Positions 17,964 through 28,301 are shown, numbered from the stretch's first letter. The stretch is 64,000 nt of DNA from Lactobacillus kullabergensis (GCF_000967195.1 NZ_KQ033871.1:591735-655734), one strand, 5' to 3'. Numbers and translations are program-made. Notes: generated by a model not told the origin, from the letters alone.

Positions 17964-19532
17964 ATGTACCAATATTTAAAAAAGCATGCATTCTTAGTTA
18001 TAGTAGCCTGTTTATTACTACTAGTTAATTCAATATTGCAGGTTTTGGCTGCTACCAAAATGGCTGTACTCGCAAATTATCTTATTGCGGGTAAAATTGC
18101 CTCCTTTATTAAAATGTTGTTCATTATCTTCATGCTCTGGTTTTTATCGTTTATTGTTTCCTTTTTTGAAAATTATCTTCAAGAAACCGCAACGCAGGAT
18201 ATTCTAAGTGATATTCGCAATGACATTGTTACCAGTTTAATTAAACTTCCTCAAAATAAATTTAAAGAAAATCCAGTTGATTATTATGAGTCTTACTTGC
18301 AAAATGATGTCAATTTAATTCAAAAAGAAGGCTTAAATACCTTTTTTCTAATTGTACGTTTTAGTGGTAATGCGATTTTTGCTTTAGCAGCACTATATCT
18401 TTATAGTTATATTCTTTTTCTTGCTGCAATTATTTTAGTTTTGATAATTGTTTTAGTTCCGCGTTTTTGTAAAAAGTTTCTTACTACCGGAGTTGCTAGG
18501 ATTTCTCAGGCAAATGAAAAATTTTTAAAATTTACAAGCAGCGGTTTGCACGGTTATGATACTTTATATGCCTTTAATGTTCTCAGCGAAATAAAGAAAT
18601 TAGTAGCTGCTGGTTCACAATCACTAAAAGAGGCGAATGTACATAACACAGTTAGACGTTCAGCTGTTGACATTATAACTGGTGTGATTAATATAGGCAG
18701 TCAACTGCTTATTTTAGGAATTACTGGAGCCCTGCATTTTCAAGGAAAAATTAGTGCTGGGGCTATATTGGCCACTGCCGAATTAGCTAATAAAGTGTTC
18801 GACTCAGCAGGTATTATTAACCGTTATTTTGCCCAACTTCTTTCTACATCAAGTATCTTTGCCAAGTTTAATAATTTGAAAGAAGAAAGTGAAAATAAGG
18901 TTGAAAAATTTGCTAAAACGACTTTTCCAATGGAATTCAGAACTTTGGAATTTCGCAATGTTTCTTTTGCATATCCTCGAGCAAAAGAAGAAATACTGCA
19001 TAATTTTTCTTTTGTTTTTAAAAAAGGAGATTTTTATAAGCTAAATGGTATTTCGGGACGAGGTAAGTCGACCTTATTAAAGTTAATTACTGGGCAATTA
19101 AAGCCTAATCGGGGGAAAATACTGCTTAATGGAGTTGATATTAATACCATACCGCGAAGCATAATTAATTCATTGATTGTTTATATGCCACAAGCAGTTA
19201 CAATTTTTCCGCGCTCAATTGATTATAATATTTTGCTCGGTCGCAACTATAATGAAAAAGCTCTCGACTTAGTAAAGAAAGATTTTAATATTAGCGATGA
19301 ATGGCAATTTGATTCTCTTTCGGGTGGGCAGGAGCAGCGTGTTGCATTGGCTAGGCTGATTGATACTAAAGGTAAAATAATTTTGCTTGATGAAAGTTTT
19401 TCCAGTATTGATTTGCAAACAGCACAAGAACTATTACAAAAATTACTTAAAAGAGTTGAAACAGTAATAGTAGTTTCCCATCGAAATGAAGAAATTGCTC
19501 AGTTCTCTTTTAAAATTTTGTCATTAGATTGA
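17964..19532 (+). CDS. ABC exporter, fused membrane and ATPase domains
   Basis: 522 residues: six hydrophobic helices in 1-300 (type IV ABC exporter fold) and a nucleotide-binding domain with Walker A GISGRGKST (362-370), signature LSGGQ (452-456), Walker B IILLDE (472-477) and H-loop SHR. It should act as a homodimer or with a partner, exporting a peptide, lipid or drug. No C39 peptidase domain, bacteriocin gene or second half-transporter is adjacent, so the substrate is unknown. The gene stands alone between two terminators; the ribosome site is TAGGAG. Confidence 0.9.
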   Translation: MYQYLKKHAFLVIVACLLLLVNSILQVLAATKMAVLANYLIAGKIASFIKMLFIIFMLWFLSFIVSFFENYLQETATQDILSDIRNDIVTSLIKLPQNKFKENPVDYYESYLQNDVNLIQKEGLNTFFLIVRFSGNAIFALAALYLYSYILFLAAIILVLIIVLVPRFCKKFLTTGVARISQANEKFLKFTSSGLHGYDTLYAFNVLSEIKKLVAAGSQSLKEANVHNTVRRSAVDIITGVINIGSQLLILGITGALHFQGKISAGAILATAELANKVFDSAGIINRYFAQLLSTSSIFAKFNNLKEESENKVEKFAKTTFPMEFRTLEFRNVSFAYPRAKEEILHNFSFVFKKGDFYKLNGISGRGKSTLLKLITGQLKPNRGKILLNGVDINTIPRSIINSLIVYMPQAVTIFPRSIDYNILLGRNYNEKALDLVKKDFNISDEWQFDSLSGGQEQRVALARLIDTKGKIILLDESFSSIDLQTAQELLQKLLKRVETVIVVSHRNEEIAQFSFKILSLD

Positions 19533-19545
19533 GCTAAAATTAAAA

Positions 19546-19593
19546 TTAAAAAGTTACCAGCAAAATCAGTCTGACTTACTGGTAACTTTTTAA
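19546..19593. terminator. Bidirectional terminator between convergent genes
   Basis: Perfect 15-base arms TTAAAAAGTTACCAG / CTGGTAACTTTTTAA serve the ABC exporter and the convergent minus-strand gene, whose stop it touches. Confidence 0.9.
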
Positions 19594-20111
19594 TTAAAGT
19601 TAACATTATATTTACGGCCAATAGGTGGAAAAGTCGGCAATCTTAGCGGAGTTGTATGCCACTGGGTGAAAAGCGTAGCACATAATAAAATAAATGGAAC
19701 ATCTTCGGGACGTTCAATGTCGCAGATCAAGACTACTCCTTCACTTTGAACAACAGTACGCACTGTGGCGACTTTTTTGATACCAAAGAGGAACTTATAA
19801 CTTCCCTTTTTGATACTGCCAGAGACTATGTAATTTAATCTAGTAATATAAAAAAGGTTTGCCAATTTATTGTTTAAGCGTTTAACCTTTACTAAAGAAT
19901 GGTTGATAACATCAATTGTGTAGGAAGAAATAAATCCATTGCCATCGGTATAAAGACGTCCGATTTCTTTACCATTAACTTTTTTTAAGTACAAAGTATG
20001 GTTAGGATTATCTAAATTGCCTTGAATAATATACTGAATTTTATTGTTTTCATTTGCTACAGGTATTTGACCATATTCCTGTTTTTGAGTTAATTCCAAT
20101 AAGTAGCGCAT
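19590..20111 (-). CDS. Hypothetical protein, possibly LURP-one/YxjI-like
   Basis: 173 residues without signal peptide or membrane helix. It alternates short strands (YIIQGNLD, LYLKKVNGKEIGRLY, YIVSGSIKKGSYKFLFG, VVLICDIERPEDVPFILLCATLF), a pattern like the Tubby-like LURP-one-related fold of Bacillus YxjI, which ends with a hydrophobic helix after an acidic PEDVP-type loop. The match is by pattern only. The start ATG 20111 follows GAGGTG. It lies 10 bases downstream of the HAD phosphatase gene and is probably co-transcribed with it. Confidence 0.5.
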   Translation of the reverse strand: MRYLLELTQKQEYGQIPVANENNKIQYIIQGNLDNPNHTLYLKKVNGKEIGRLYTDGNGFISSYTIDVINHSLVKVKRLNNKLANLFYITRLNYIVSGSIKKGSYKFLFGIKKVATVRTVVQSEGVVLICDIERPEDVPFILLCATLFTQWHTTPLRLPTFPPIGRKYNVNFN

Positions 20112-20121
20112 CTAAGCACCT

Positions 20122-20997
20122 CTATTCTTTAGCGTTATTTTTAATAAATTTCCTTAATATGTAAGCAACTCCATTATCATTGTTTGATTTAGTTTTGACC
20201 TGTGCCAACTTTTTGATTGTCGGTATTGCGTTTGCCATGGCTACGCCGGTTCCAGCGTCTTTAATCATACTGGCGTCATTTAAATTATCGCCGATAGCAG
20301 CCACCTCTTCACGTTTAAGACCTTTCATTTGGGCATAATCAAGAAGTGCAGGTCCTTTTTGAGCTTTAATATCATTAATTTCAATGTTAGCAGCGGAACT
20401 TGAAGTAACAACGACATTGCCTAAAGCATTGATTTCTTTTTTAGCTTTAGCAAAGGCAGATTGTCCGTGAGCATCAAATGCGATGATCTTCATTATCTCA
20501 ATTTTATCATTAGCTAATAATTGATCAAGATTCTCAACTAAAGTCATACTTAACATCGCATCACTACCAGCAGCTGTAGCAACAGCCCTTTTAAAAGTAA
20601 CACCTGGATTAAGTATCATTAATGCTCGAGCAAGATTAACTACACGTTTACTAATATCGCTTGAATATATTTTATCAGTAGTTACTAATTCAAAGTATAT
20701 ATTGTTTTCTTTAAGAATCTTTGAAATTGAACTCGCTTTGTCATTAGGCAATTTGTGTTTAACTTTTAAATTATTGTCGGCATCGTAGACTAAGGCGCCA
20801 TTAATATTGATAAAGCCTGTCTTAAGGCCATATTTTTCAATGGTTCTGCGAGATTGGCGTGGTGTTCGTCCTGTTGCCACTAAAAATTCAATACCGTTTC
20901 TTTGTGCTGCACGAATTGCAGCTACATTTTCATCTGAAATAGCCATATCACTATTAAAAAGAGTTCCGTCTAAATCACAAGCTACTAATTTAATCAA
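20122..20997 (-). CDS. Cof-type HAD phosphatase
   Basis: The start is taken as TTG 20997 because DLDGTL of the HAD active site lies only a few residues in and GAGGAG precedes it; an open frame continues upstream to 21126 but looks untranslated. 291 residues: motif I DLDGTLFN, motif II (ATGRT), a C2-type cap, and the closing GDNLNDASM motif binding Mg. The family dephosphorylates sugar phosphates, nucleotides or flavin mononucleotide. Four further members are in this window (31237, 50991, 62760), each with its own context. Substrate unknown. Confidence 0.88.
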   Translation of the reverse strand: MIKLVACDLDGTLFNSDMAISDENVAAIRAAQRNGIEFLVATGRTPRQSRRTIEKYGLKTGFININGALVYDADNNLKVKHKLPNDKASSISKILKENNIYFELVTTDKIYSSDISKRVVNLARALMILNPGVTFKRAVATAAGSDAMLSMTLVENLDQLLANDKIEIMKIIAFDAHGQSAFAKAKKEINALGNVVVTSSSAANIEINDIKAQKGPALLDYAQMKGLKREEVAAIGDNLNDASMIKDAGTGVAMANAIPTIKKLAQVKTKSNNDNGVAYILRKFIKNNAKE

Positions 20998-21193
20998 TGG
21001 TAAAATTGCTCCTCTTCCAAGTTTGATAAACATTTTGGTACTTATCATATTAATATATATGAAGAAAACCTTACTTTTTATTTTGTTGAACTTAGCTAAA
21101 AAGTAAGAAGAAATTAAAAGTACCAATTTGATTCACTTTGATAATTAATTTCATGATAACATAAAAGTTAGTGAAAGAGAGGCTGTTGAAGTA

Positions 21194-21889
21194 ATGAAAA
21201 AGTTTATAGGCAATGACTGGGATAATATTTTGGCTCCTGTTTTCGAAAGTGAAAAGTATCAGCAATTACATGAATTCTTAAAAAAAGAATATGCCACTAA
21301 AAAAATTTATCCAGACATGTATCATATTTTTACTGCTTTTAAATTAACTTCGTTTGCAAATACAAAAGTTGTAATATTGGGGCAAGATCCATATCATAAT
21401 CCGGGCCAGGCAACAGGGATGAGCTTTTCGGTTAATCCGGGGGTAAAATTGCCTCCTTCTCTTCAAAATATCTATAAGGAACTTTATGATGATGTTGGTT
21501 GCAGACCCGTTAATCATGGTTATTTAAAAAAATGGGCAGATCAAGGTGTTTTACTATTAAATGCTGTTTTAACAGTCCCTTATGGTCACGCTAACGGTCA
21601 TCAGGGTAAAGGCTGGGAAGACGTTACTGATGCTGCTATTAAGGCTCTTAGTGATCGCGGTAAAGTGGTTTTTATACTATGGGGTCGCTATGCTCAAAAT
21701 AAAATCGTTTTAATTGACCAGAATAAAAATTTTGTGATTAAATCAGCTCATCCAAGTCCATATTCTGCGGATAGAGGATTTTTTGGATCGAGACCTTTTT
21801 CACGTTGCAATGAAGCACTGAAAAACTTTAACGAAATTCCAATTGATTGGCAATTGCCCTCAAATATAACAAAAGAAGATTTAGCATAG
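21194..21889 (+). CDS. ung: Uracil-DNA glycosylase
   Basis: 231 residues, family 1 UDG. The water-activating motif [13 protein letters not shown] has Asp65, and [13 protein letters not shown] (from 186) is the DNA-intercalation/His loop. It excises uracil from DNA to start base-excision repair. It is followed after 11 bases by pta, an arrangement shared with other lactobacilli. Confidence 0.97.
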   Translation: MKKFIGNDWDNILAPVFESEKYQQLHEFLKKEYATKKIYPDMYHIFTAFKLTSFANTKVVILGQDPYHNPGQATGMSFSVNPGVKLPPSLQNIYKELYDDVGCRPVNHGYLKKWADQGVLLLNAVLTVPYGHANGHQGKGWEDVTDAAIKALSDRGKVVFILWGRYAQNKIVLIDQNKNFVIKSAHPSPYSADRGFFGSRPFSRCNEALKNFNEIPIDWQLPSNITKEDLA

Positions 21890-21900
21890 GTAGGAAGTAA

Positions 21901-22899
21901 ATGAGCGTTTTCGATTTATTAAAAAATAAAGTAAAAAAAGCAGAAAAAAATATTCAAATAGTCTTTCCTGAAGCAAGTGATTCCCGCATTTTAAAAGCTG
22001 CTAGTAAATTGTCACTTGAAAAGGTCGTCACACCGGTTTTATTGGGGAACCAGAAAAAAATTATCGACTTAATTCAAAAGGAAAATTTAGATTTTGATGA
22101 TTTGAAAATAGCAAATCCCGTTAACTATGAAAATAAAAAAGCTATGGTTCAGAGTTTTATTAAAGCACGAGGAAAAGATATTCCACAGAGTGAAGTTGAA
22201 GAATCACTGAAAGACCCAAATTATTTTGGTACTATGCTGGTAGAAATGAATGAAGCTGACGGTATGGTTTCTGGAGCTGCCCATTCAACAGCTGCAACTG
22301 TCAGACCTGCTTTACAGTTAATTCATACGTCAAAGGGAATGAAACGAGTTTCTGGCAGTTTTATTATGGAAAAAAAAGATAAAAAGTATGTCTTTGCTGA
22401 CTGTGCAATTAATTTGAACCCGGATAGTGAAACTTTGGCTGAGATTGCTTACCAGTCAGTTAAAACTGCCCAAATGATTGATATTGATCCTAAAGTAGCA
22501 TTTCTAAGTTTTTCAACTAAAGGCTCAGCTAAGGGTGAGATGGTTACTAAAGTAAAACAGGCTGCTGAAATTTTTAAAAATAATCATCCTGAAATTTTGG
22601 CAGATGGTGAATTGCAATTTGATGCAGCCTTTGTGCCTGATGTAGCTGCAAAAAAAGCTTCTGATTCTCCTTTAAAAGGCCAGGCCAATGTTTTTATATT
22701 TCCTGAACTGCAGTCTGGGAATATTTCCTATAAATTAGCTCAAAGACTAGGAAATTTCACCGCTATTGGTCCGATTTTGCAAGGACTTCGTAAGCCTGTT
22801 AATGACCTATCGCGCGGAGCAAGTACTCAGGATGTATATAATATTGCCATATTGACTGCTGCACAGGTATTACTAAGGAATGAAGAAAATGAAGCTTAA
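21901..22899 (+). CDS. pta: Phosphate acetyltransferase
   Basis: 332 residues, short single-domain Pta. It interconverts acetyl-CoA and acetyl phosphate. The conserved SxSTKGSAKG stretch and the C-terminal GPILQGLRKPVNDLSRG motif are clear. With ackA at 61314 it forms the acetate-ATP branch, though the two genes are 38 kb apart. The 3' end overlaps tsaE. Confidence 0.95.
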   Translation: MSVFDLLKNKVKKAEKNIQIVFPEASDSRILKAASKLSLEKVVTPVLLGNQKKIIDLIQKENLDFDDLKIANPVNYENKKAMVQSFIKARGKDIPQSEVEESLKDPNYFGTMLVEMNEADGMVSGAAHSTAATVRPALQLIHTSKGMKRVSGSFIMEKKDKKYVFADCAINLNPDSETLAEIAYQSVKTAQMIDIDPKVAFLSFSTKGSAKGEMVTKVKQAAEIFKNNHPEILADGELQFDAAFVPDVAAKKASDSPLKGQANVFIFPELQSGNISYKLAQRLGNFTAIGPILQGLRKPVNDLSRGASTQDVYNIAILTAAQVLLRNEENEA

Positions 22900-23362
22900 T
22901 GTCAATTCAGCGCAACAAATGCAGGACCTAGGTCGGGTTATAGCTCAGACTGCCCAGGCACATGATCTATTGTTATTAAATGGTGATCTTGGAGCTGGAA
23001 AAACGACCCTAACTCAAGGAATTGGCAGAGCACTGGGAATTAAGCGACCAGTCAAAAGTCCTACATTTACAATTGTCCGCGAATATCCCGAGGCCAGGTT
23101 GCCTTTGTATCATATGGATTTTTATCGCTTGGAAGATGATGATTTATCTTCGATTGATTTGAATGCATATTTGGCTGAACCCGGCATGGTAGTGATTGAA
23201 TGGCCAGAAGTTGTACAGGAACAATTACCAGAAACTTTTCTAGAAATCACTATTAAGCGTGTTGATGACAGTTGGGATTCGACTAAGCGAATAGTTGAAT
23301 TTGATGCAAAAGGCGCGAGAAACAAAAAATGGTCTAAAAGTATTTTACAATCATTAAATTAA
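22889..23362 (+). CDS. tsaE: tRNA t6A modification ATPase TsaE
   Basis: 157 residues from ATG 22889; ATG 22880 is an alternative start only two bases after the AAGGA sequence, so I prefer the second. Walker A GDLGAGKTT (32-40), SPTFTIV and the HMDFYRL segment are diagnostic. TsaE works with TsaB and TsaD to make threonylcarbamoyladenosine at position 37 of ANN-decoding tRNAs. The gene overlaps pta by 11 bases, so translation is likely coupled. Confidence 0.95.
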   Translation: MKLNVNSAQQMQDLGRVIAQTAQAHDLLLLNGDLGAGKTTLTQGIGRALGIKRPVKSPTFTIVREYPEARLPLYHMDFYRLEDDDLSSIDLNAYLAEPGMVVIEWPEVVQEQLPETFLEITIKRVDDSWDSTKRIVEFDAKGARNKKWSKSILQSLN

Positions 23363-23434
23363 AAAACAGGGCTGTTATGATGTGATCCCAGTTTATCCTA
23401 ATTATAGGGTTCATATCACTTCGTCCTGTTTTTT
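23361..23434. terminator. Long bidirectional terminator hairpin, copy 2 of a repeated design
   Basis: AAAAAACAGG pairs with CCTGTTTTTT; inside, TGATGTGATCCC faces GGGTTCATATCA. The inner arms closely match those at 3964-4039. It separates convergent tsaE and the exonuclease gene. Confidence 0.8.
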
Positions 23435-23437
23435 CTA

Positions 23438-23971
23438 TTATATTTGGTAAACCAAGTTTTTTAATGCTTCGTCACCATATTGCTCATCCTGAGCTATTAG
23501 TATACCTGCACATGCCTCACTGTCACTTAATGCATTATGGTGGTGCCATAATTCAACGTTAAGTGCTTTTGAAACTGTATCAAGTCTGTGATTTGGCAAC
23601 TTAGGTTCAAGCAACTTGCTGGTTTGCAACGTATCAATGACAAAATAGTGTGGTTCTTGTATGTCATAACGGGCTAAACTCTGTCGCATTACATTTGTGT
23701 CAAAGCGGGCATTGTGAGCAGTTACTAACATTCCAGGCTGATACAAATCTTTTATTTTAGGCCATACCTCTGCCATTGTAGGAGCATCTTTGACATCTTC
23801 AGCAGTTATATCGTGAATTTGAATATTACGTGCATCAAAAGGCATTTGGGGATTAATGACGGTATAAAATCGATCTACGATCTGGTTGTTGCGAACCATT
23901 ACTAAAGCAAGTGAACAAGCACTTTCTGGATGCCGGTTGGCAGTTTCAAAATCCATTGCAATAAAATTCAT
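23438..23971 (-). CDS. DnaQ-like 3'-5' exonuclease
   Basis: The start is ATG 23971, preceded by AAAGGTGAG; the open frame further upstream is an extension without a ribosome site. 177 residues form one DEDDh exonuclease domain: MDFETA (Exo I, Asp and Glu), AHNARFDTNV (Exo II) and HNALSDSEA (Exo III with His and Asp). It is a stand-alone proofreading-type nuclease, of the kind often annotated as DNA polymerase III epsilon in lactobacilli, but there is no polymerase domain, so RNase or repair roles are equally possible. Confidence 0.9.
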   Translation of the reverse strand: MNFIAMDFETANRHPESACSLALVMVRNNQIVDRFYTVINPQMPFDARNIQIHDITAEDVKDAPTMAEVWPKIKDLYQPGMLVTAHNARFDTNVMRQSLARYDIQEPHYFVIDTLQTSKLLEPKLPNHRLDTVSKALNVELWHHHNALSDSEACAGILIAQDEQYGDEALKNLVYQI

Positions 23972-24069
23972 TTTCTCACCTTTAAATTTTAATTTTAGTA
24001 TAACATATGATGAAGCAATTAACTGAATGCGGTAAAATAGAAAAAGATTAGACAAAGGGGATTTTTGAT

Positions 24070-24969
24070 TTGAAATTATCAGATTTAACCAAAAATGGCA
24101 TAGAAATAAAGAGGCAGGTTCCGCTTAGTAAATATACATTTACAAAAACTGGGGGACCAGCTGAATTTCTTGCATTTCCACAAAATGAAAGTGAGCTAAA
24201 AAACTTGGTAATTGCCGCACATGATAACAATATTCCCTTGACTATAATAGGAAATGCTTCCAATTTAATAATTCGTGATGGTGGCATCTCAGGGATAGTT
24301 CTAATTTTAACCAAAATGAATCAAATTAAAGTTGATAAAAATAAAGTAATTGCTCAAGCGGGAGCGACTATTGTTGATACGGCTTTTACTGCTGCTCATC
24401 ATGGTCTCAGCGGTATGGAATTTGCAGCTGGAATACCTGGCAGTGTTGGGGGTGCTGTGTTCATGAATGCTGGTGCTTATGGAGGAGAAACTTGTAGCGT
24501 TATTGAAGGTGTCAGGGTAATGACCCGTTCTGGCAACTTTAAAAGTTATTCTCAGTCGGAAATGAAGTTTTCCTACCGTCACTCGTTGGTTCAAGAGAAT
24601 GGCGACATTGTATTAGAAGCAGTTTTTGCATTAAAAAGATCTGCAAAAAGCCGCATTCTGGCGGATATGAATTATTTAAATGCTTTGCGTCAATATAAAC
24701 AACCACTGGAATACCCTTCTTGTGGCAGTGTTTTTAAACGACCAGCCGGTCATTATGTTGGTCCTATGATTATTCAAGCCGGTTTACAAGGAAAACAAAT
24801 TGGTGGTGCTCAAGACTCTACAAAGCATGCGGGTTTTATAGTGAATAAGGGTAATGCCACTGCAACTGACTATCTTGACCTGATTCATTTGATTCAAGAA
24901 AAAATCAAAATAAAATTCGGTCTGGATTTACATACTGAAGTTAGAATCATTGGTAAACCTAATGATTAA
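24070..24969 (+). CDS. murB: UDP-N-acetylenolpyruvoylglucosamine reductase
   Basis: 299 residues from TTG 24070, ten bases after AAAGGGG. It is a type II MurB: FAD-binding segments GNASNLIIRDGG and AGIPGSVGGAVFMNAGAYGGE, then the catalytic Ser in PSCGSVFKRP and the final TEVRIIG. It reduces UDP-GlcNAc-enolpyruvate to UDP-MurNAc in the cytoplasm. It opens a group of wall and second-messenger genes (murB, cdaA, cdaR, glmM). Confidence 0.97.
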   Translation: MKLSDLTKNGIEIKRQVPLSKYTFTKTGGPAEFLAFPQNESELKNLVIAAHDNNIPLTIIGNASNLIIRDGGISGIVLILTKMNQIKVDKNKVIAQAGATIVDTAFTAAHHGLSGMEFAAGIPGSVGGAVFMNAGAYGGETCSVIEGVRVMTRSGNFKSYSQSEMKFSYRHSLVQENGDIVLEAVFALKRSAKSRILADMNYLNALRQYKQPLEYPSCGSVFKRPAGHYVGPMIIQAGLQGKQIGGAQDSTKHAGFIVNKGNATATDYLDLIHLIQEKIKIKFGLDLHTEVRIIGKPND

Positions 24970-25012
24970 CTCGAAAAATTATTAAGTTTGTCTATGATAG
25001 AAGGGAGCATTT

Positions 25013-25858
25013 ATGCAGACTAATGGAGGACACATTTTTACATGGGGGAACTTTTCAATAATTCTTGATGTTCTGATTATTTGGTTTGTAGTTTACCACC
25101 TGGTTATTTTGATCAGGGGAACCAAGGCTGTTCAGTTAGCCAAAGGAATTGTCTTGATTTTTATTGTTCGTATCCTTGCAGGCATTTTTCAGTTACACAC
25201 AACGATCTGGCTGATTGATCAAATAGTTTCATGGTCAGTTGTTGGGATAATAGTAATTTTTCAACCGGAAATTAGACGAGGTCTCGAACACTTAGGGCGC
25301 TTGCCAATTTTTGGTGGTCGAGAAGATAGTGCCCGTACTGAATCAATTCAGTTTATTAATGAACTTGATAAAGCTATTCAATATATGTCGAAAAGAAGAA
25401 TTGGTGCGCTAATTACAATTCAACAGGAAACTGGACTGGAAGACTATATTGAAACTGGGATTAAGCTTAACGCTGATGTTACTGGAGAACTATTAATTAA
25501 TATTTTTATACCTAATACTCCATTACATGATGGTGCAGTCATTATTAATAAGGATCACAAAATTGCAGTGGCGGCAGCTTATTTACCCTTGTCTGATAAT
25601 AGTATGATTCCTAAGAGACTCGGAACTCGTCACCGTGCAGCTGTTGGGATATCAGAGGTGACTGATGCAATTACCATTGTCGTTTCAGAAGAAACTGGTG
25701 GGGTAACGATCACACGTAATGGTCGCTTTTTAGTTGACATGACACGAGATGAATACTTAAAGTATCTTAATGCAGAACTGGTCCCCAAGAAAAGTGGTAA
25801 CGACAAATGGTATCAAAAAATTATTCGTAAGATATGGAAATGGGGTGCCGATCGATGA
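25013..25858 (+). CDS. cdaA: Diadenylate cyclase CdaA
   Basis: 281 residues: three N-terminal membrane helices (about 15-85) and a DAC domain with the catalytic DGA (173-175) and RHR (206-208). It condenses two ATP into c-di-AMP at the membrane. The gene overlaps cdaR by 4 bases and is followed by glmM, the conserved cdaA-cdaR-glmM arrangement in which CdaR and GlmM modulate the cyclase. Confidence 0.97.
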   Translation: MQTNGGHIFTWGNFSIILDVLIIWFVVYHLVILIRGTKAVQLAKGIVLIFIVRILAGIFQLHTTIWLIDQIVSWSVVGIIVIFQPEIRRGLEHLGRLPIFGGREDSARTESIQFINELDKAIQYMSKRRIGALITIQQETGLEDYIETGIKLNADVTGELLINIFIPNTPLHDGAVIINKDHKIAVAAAYLPLSDNSMIPKRLGTRHRAAVGISEVTDAITIVVSEETGGVTITRNGRFLVDMTRDEYLKYLNAELVPKKSGNDKWYQKIIRKIWKWGADR

Positions 25859-26832
25859 AAGAGTTTTGGAAAAAATCATGGTTTATTCGGCTAGTTTCCC
25901 TTTTAATTGCTGTGTTACTGGTAATTTATGTTAATTCTACCCAAGAAGGATTTTTGTCTCAGGGACAGACGGATAAAACTAAGCAGACTGCAAATAAAAC
26001 GCAAACTATTAAAGTTCCCTTACAAGTTTCGGTAGATACAGACAAATTTTATGTTGTGGGTTATCCTGAAAAAGTAAGCGTTACCCTTGAAGGATCAACT
26101 GCACTGGTTACATCAACTATCAATACCCAAAATTTCAGAGCATATATCGATTTAACGAAAAAAAGCATTGGTCAACACAATGTTAAAGTACATGTAAATG
26201 GTATTAATAAGCAGATTTCCTATTCTGTTAATCCACGCAGCGTTGAAGTTAATATTCAACGACGAAAGTCCACAACTATGCCCATACAAATAGAGTATAA
26301 TAAGAGTGCAGTTGGTGAGGGATATCAGTTGGGACACTCCAGTGTATACCCACAACAAGTAGAGGTTACTGGAGCTCGTTCCGAGGTTGATCAAATTGAT
26401 CAAATAATTGCTAAAGTTGTTCTACCTAATGGAATCGATCACTCTTATGAACGTCAAGTAAGTTTAATAGCTGAAGATCGTAAGGGCAGACAACTTAATG
26501 TTGTAATTGATCCAGCTACAGCTAAAGTGACAATTCCCATTACTACATCTAAGAAAGCAGTTAAAATAAAGCTCAAACCTGAACATGAAAAAGTAGATAA
26601 GGTGTATTCGCTTACTGTAAAAAATAAGTATGTTACGTTATTTGGTAATGAAAAAGATTTAGCAAAAATTAAAAATCTAGAGGTTCCTGTTGATTTAGGT
26701 TCGGTTACTTCTACTACAACTAAGACTATTACTCTTGATTTACCTGATGGTATTGTTAAGTCTAATCCCACGCAAATTGCTGTAGAAGTAAAAGTAGATA
26801 ATGCAAACGATTCAAAAGGAAAAAATAATTAA
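25855..26832 (+). CDS. cdaR: CdaA regulator CdaR (YbbR repeats)
   Basis: The start ATG 25855 overlaps the cdaA stop (ATGA); upstream in-frame codons are within cdaA. 325 residues: one N-terminal membrane helix (about 10-28) and YbbR-type extracytoplasmic repeats (about 50-320), with recurrent VxVTGxxS-type strands. It contacts CdaA and adjusts its activity. Repeats end in a lysine-rich tail. Confidence 0.93.
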   Translation: MKEFWKKSWFIRLVSLLIAVLLVIYVNSTQEGFLSQGQTDKTKQTANKTQTIKVPLQVSVDTDKFYVVGYPEKVSVTLEGSTALVTSTINTQNFRAYIDLTKKSIGQHNVKVHVNGINKQISYSVNPRSVEVNIQRRKSTTMPIQIEYNKSAVGEGYQLGHSSVYPQQVEVTGARSEVDQIDQIIAKVVLPNGIDHSYERQVSLIAEDRKGRQLNVVIDPATAKVTIPITTSKKAVKIKLKPEHEKVDKVYSLTVKNKYVTLFGNEKDLAKIKNLEVPVDLGSVTSTTTKTITLDLPDGIVKSNPTQIAVEVKVDNANDSKGKNN

Positions 26833-26852
26833 GATAGAGAGGTTGTTTACTA

Positions 26853-28205
26853 ATGTTAAAATATTTTGGCACTGATGGAGTTCGTGGAGTGGCTAATCAA
26901 GACCTGTCACCAGAATTGGCGTTTAAATTAGGTCGTGACGGTGGATATGTCTTAACCAAAAATAAAGCCAAAGAAGAACAGGCTAAAGTTTTAGTCTCAC
27001 GTGATACAAGAATCTCTGGCCAAATGTTGGAATATGCTTTGATATCAGGTCTTTTATCTGTTGGAATTGAAGTCTTGGAAGTCGGAGTAATAACTACCCC
27101 TGGTTTGTCATATTTAGTGCGTGCTCAAGGAGCTGATGCAGGAGTACAAATTTCTGCTTCCCACAATCCTGTCGAAGATAATGGTATTAAGTTTTTTGGT
27201 AGTGATGGCTTGAAGTTATCTGATGAAATGGAAGGAAAAATTGAACAACTAATTGATGCACCTGAGGACAAATTGCCTAGACCTTCTGCTAAAGGTTTGG
27301 GATCTGTCACTGATTTTCATGAAGGCAGTGCAAAATATTTACAATTTATCGAAAATACAATTCCGGAAGACCTTAGCGGCATCAAAGTCGTTATTGACGG
27401 TGCCAACGGTGCTGCCAGCAGTTTGATTTCCCGGTTATTTGCTGATTGTGGGGTTGATTTCACTACTATTGCTACTCATCCTGATGGCTTGAATATTAAT
27501 GATCATGTTGGCGCTACGCATACCGAAAGGCTGCAGGAAGAAGTTGTTAAGCAGGGTGCGCAACTTGGTCTCGCTTTTGATGGCGATGCTGATCGCTGCA
27601 TTGCTGTGGACGAAAATGGTCATGAAGTTGATGGGGATCATATCATGTATATTCTCGGAAGCTACATGGAAGATGGAGGTCGACTAAAAAAGGACACCAT
27701 TGTCACTACTGTAATGAGTAATCTCGGTTTTACCAAAGCATTACAAAGGCGTGGGATTAAAAATGTTCGTACTCAAGTTGGCGACAGGTATGTTTCAGAA
27801 GAAATGCGAGCAAACGGCTATAACTTAGGTGGGGAGCAGTCTGGTCATGTTATTATGAGTGATTATCATAATACTGGTGACGGGATGTTGACTGGCTTGC
27901 ATCTAATGTTAGTAATGAAAAAAACAGGCAAAACTTTAACAGAATTGTTAACTGACTTTAAAGAATATCCTCAGTGCTTAGTAAATGTTCCGGTTAAAGA
28001 TAAGAATTCTTGGAAAAATCATGAACCGATTATGAATGTAATAAAAGAAGTTGAAAGTGATATGGGAGATGAAGGAAGAGTATTAGTTCGTCCTTCAGGA
28101 ACTCAGTCGCTTCTGCGGGTAATGGCTGAAGGTCCTACTCAAGAAGAAACAGATGCTTACGTTAAGAGAATAACTGATGTAGTTGAAGCGGAAATGGGCG
28201 TATAA
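26853..28205 (+). CDS. glmM: Phosphoglucosamine mutase
   Basis: 450 residues, full length. The phosphoserine loop ISASHNP has catalytic Ser103; DGDADRC binds Mg; the [14 protein letters not shown] motif near the C-terminus binds the sugar phosphate. It converts glucosamine-6-phosphate to glucosamine-1-phosphate for UDP-GlcNAc, so it works directly after GlmS, encoded about 1.1 kb downstream. It also inhibits CdaA in related bacteria. Confidence 0.97.
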   Translation: MLKYFGTDGVRGVANQDLSPELAFKLGRDGGYVLTKNKAKEEQAKVLVSRDTRISGQMLEYALISGLLSVGIEVLEVGVITTPGLSYLVRAQGADAGVQISASHNPVEDNGIKFFGSDGLKLSDEMEGKIEQLIDAPEDKLPRPSAKGLGSVTDFHEGSAKYLQFIENTIPEDLSGIKVVIDGANGAASSLISRLFADCGVDFTTIATHPDGLNINDHVGATHTERLQEEVVKQGAQLGLAFDGDADRCIAVDENGHEVDGDHIMYILGSYMEDGGRLKKDTIVTTVMSNLGFTKALQRRGIKNVRTQVGDRYVSEEMRANGYNLGGEQSGHVIMSDYHNTGDGMLTGLHLMLVMKKTGKTLTELLTDFKEYPQCLVNVPVKDKNSWKNHEPIMNVIKEVESDMGDEGRVLVRPSGTQSLLRVMAEGPTQEETDAYVKRITDVVEAEMGV

Positions 28206-28251
28206 ATAAATTAGCCCCACTGTTTTTTGAGCTAAAAAGCAGGTAAACAAG

Positions 28252-28300
28252 AATAAGACCCCCCAAATCTACGGCGAATTTGGGGGTCTTATTCTATTTT
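28252..28300. terminator. Strong bidirectional terminator after glmM
   Basis: AATAAGACCCCC-AAAT and ATTT-GGGGGTCTTATT arms (one bulged C) around CTACGGCGA. It lies between glmM and the convergent SLAP pseudogene. Confidence 0.9.
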
Positions 28301-28301
28301 T

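Noticed and set aside
17964..19532. Bacteriocin exporter with leader peptidase
   Set aside because: No C39 peptidase domain and no double-glycine peptide gene next to it.
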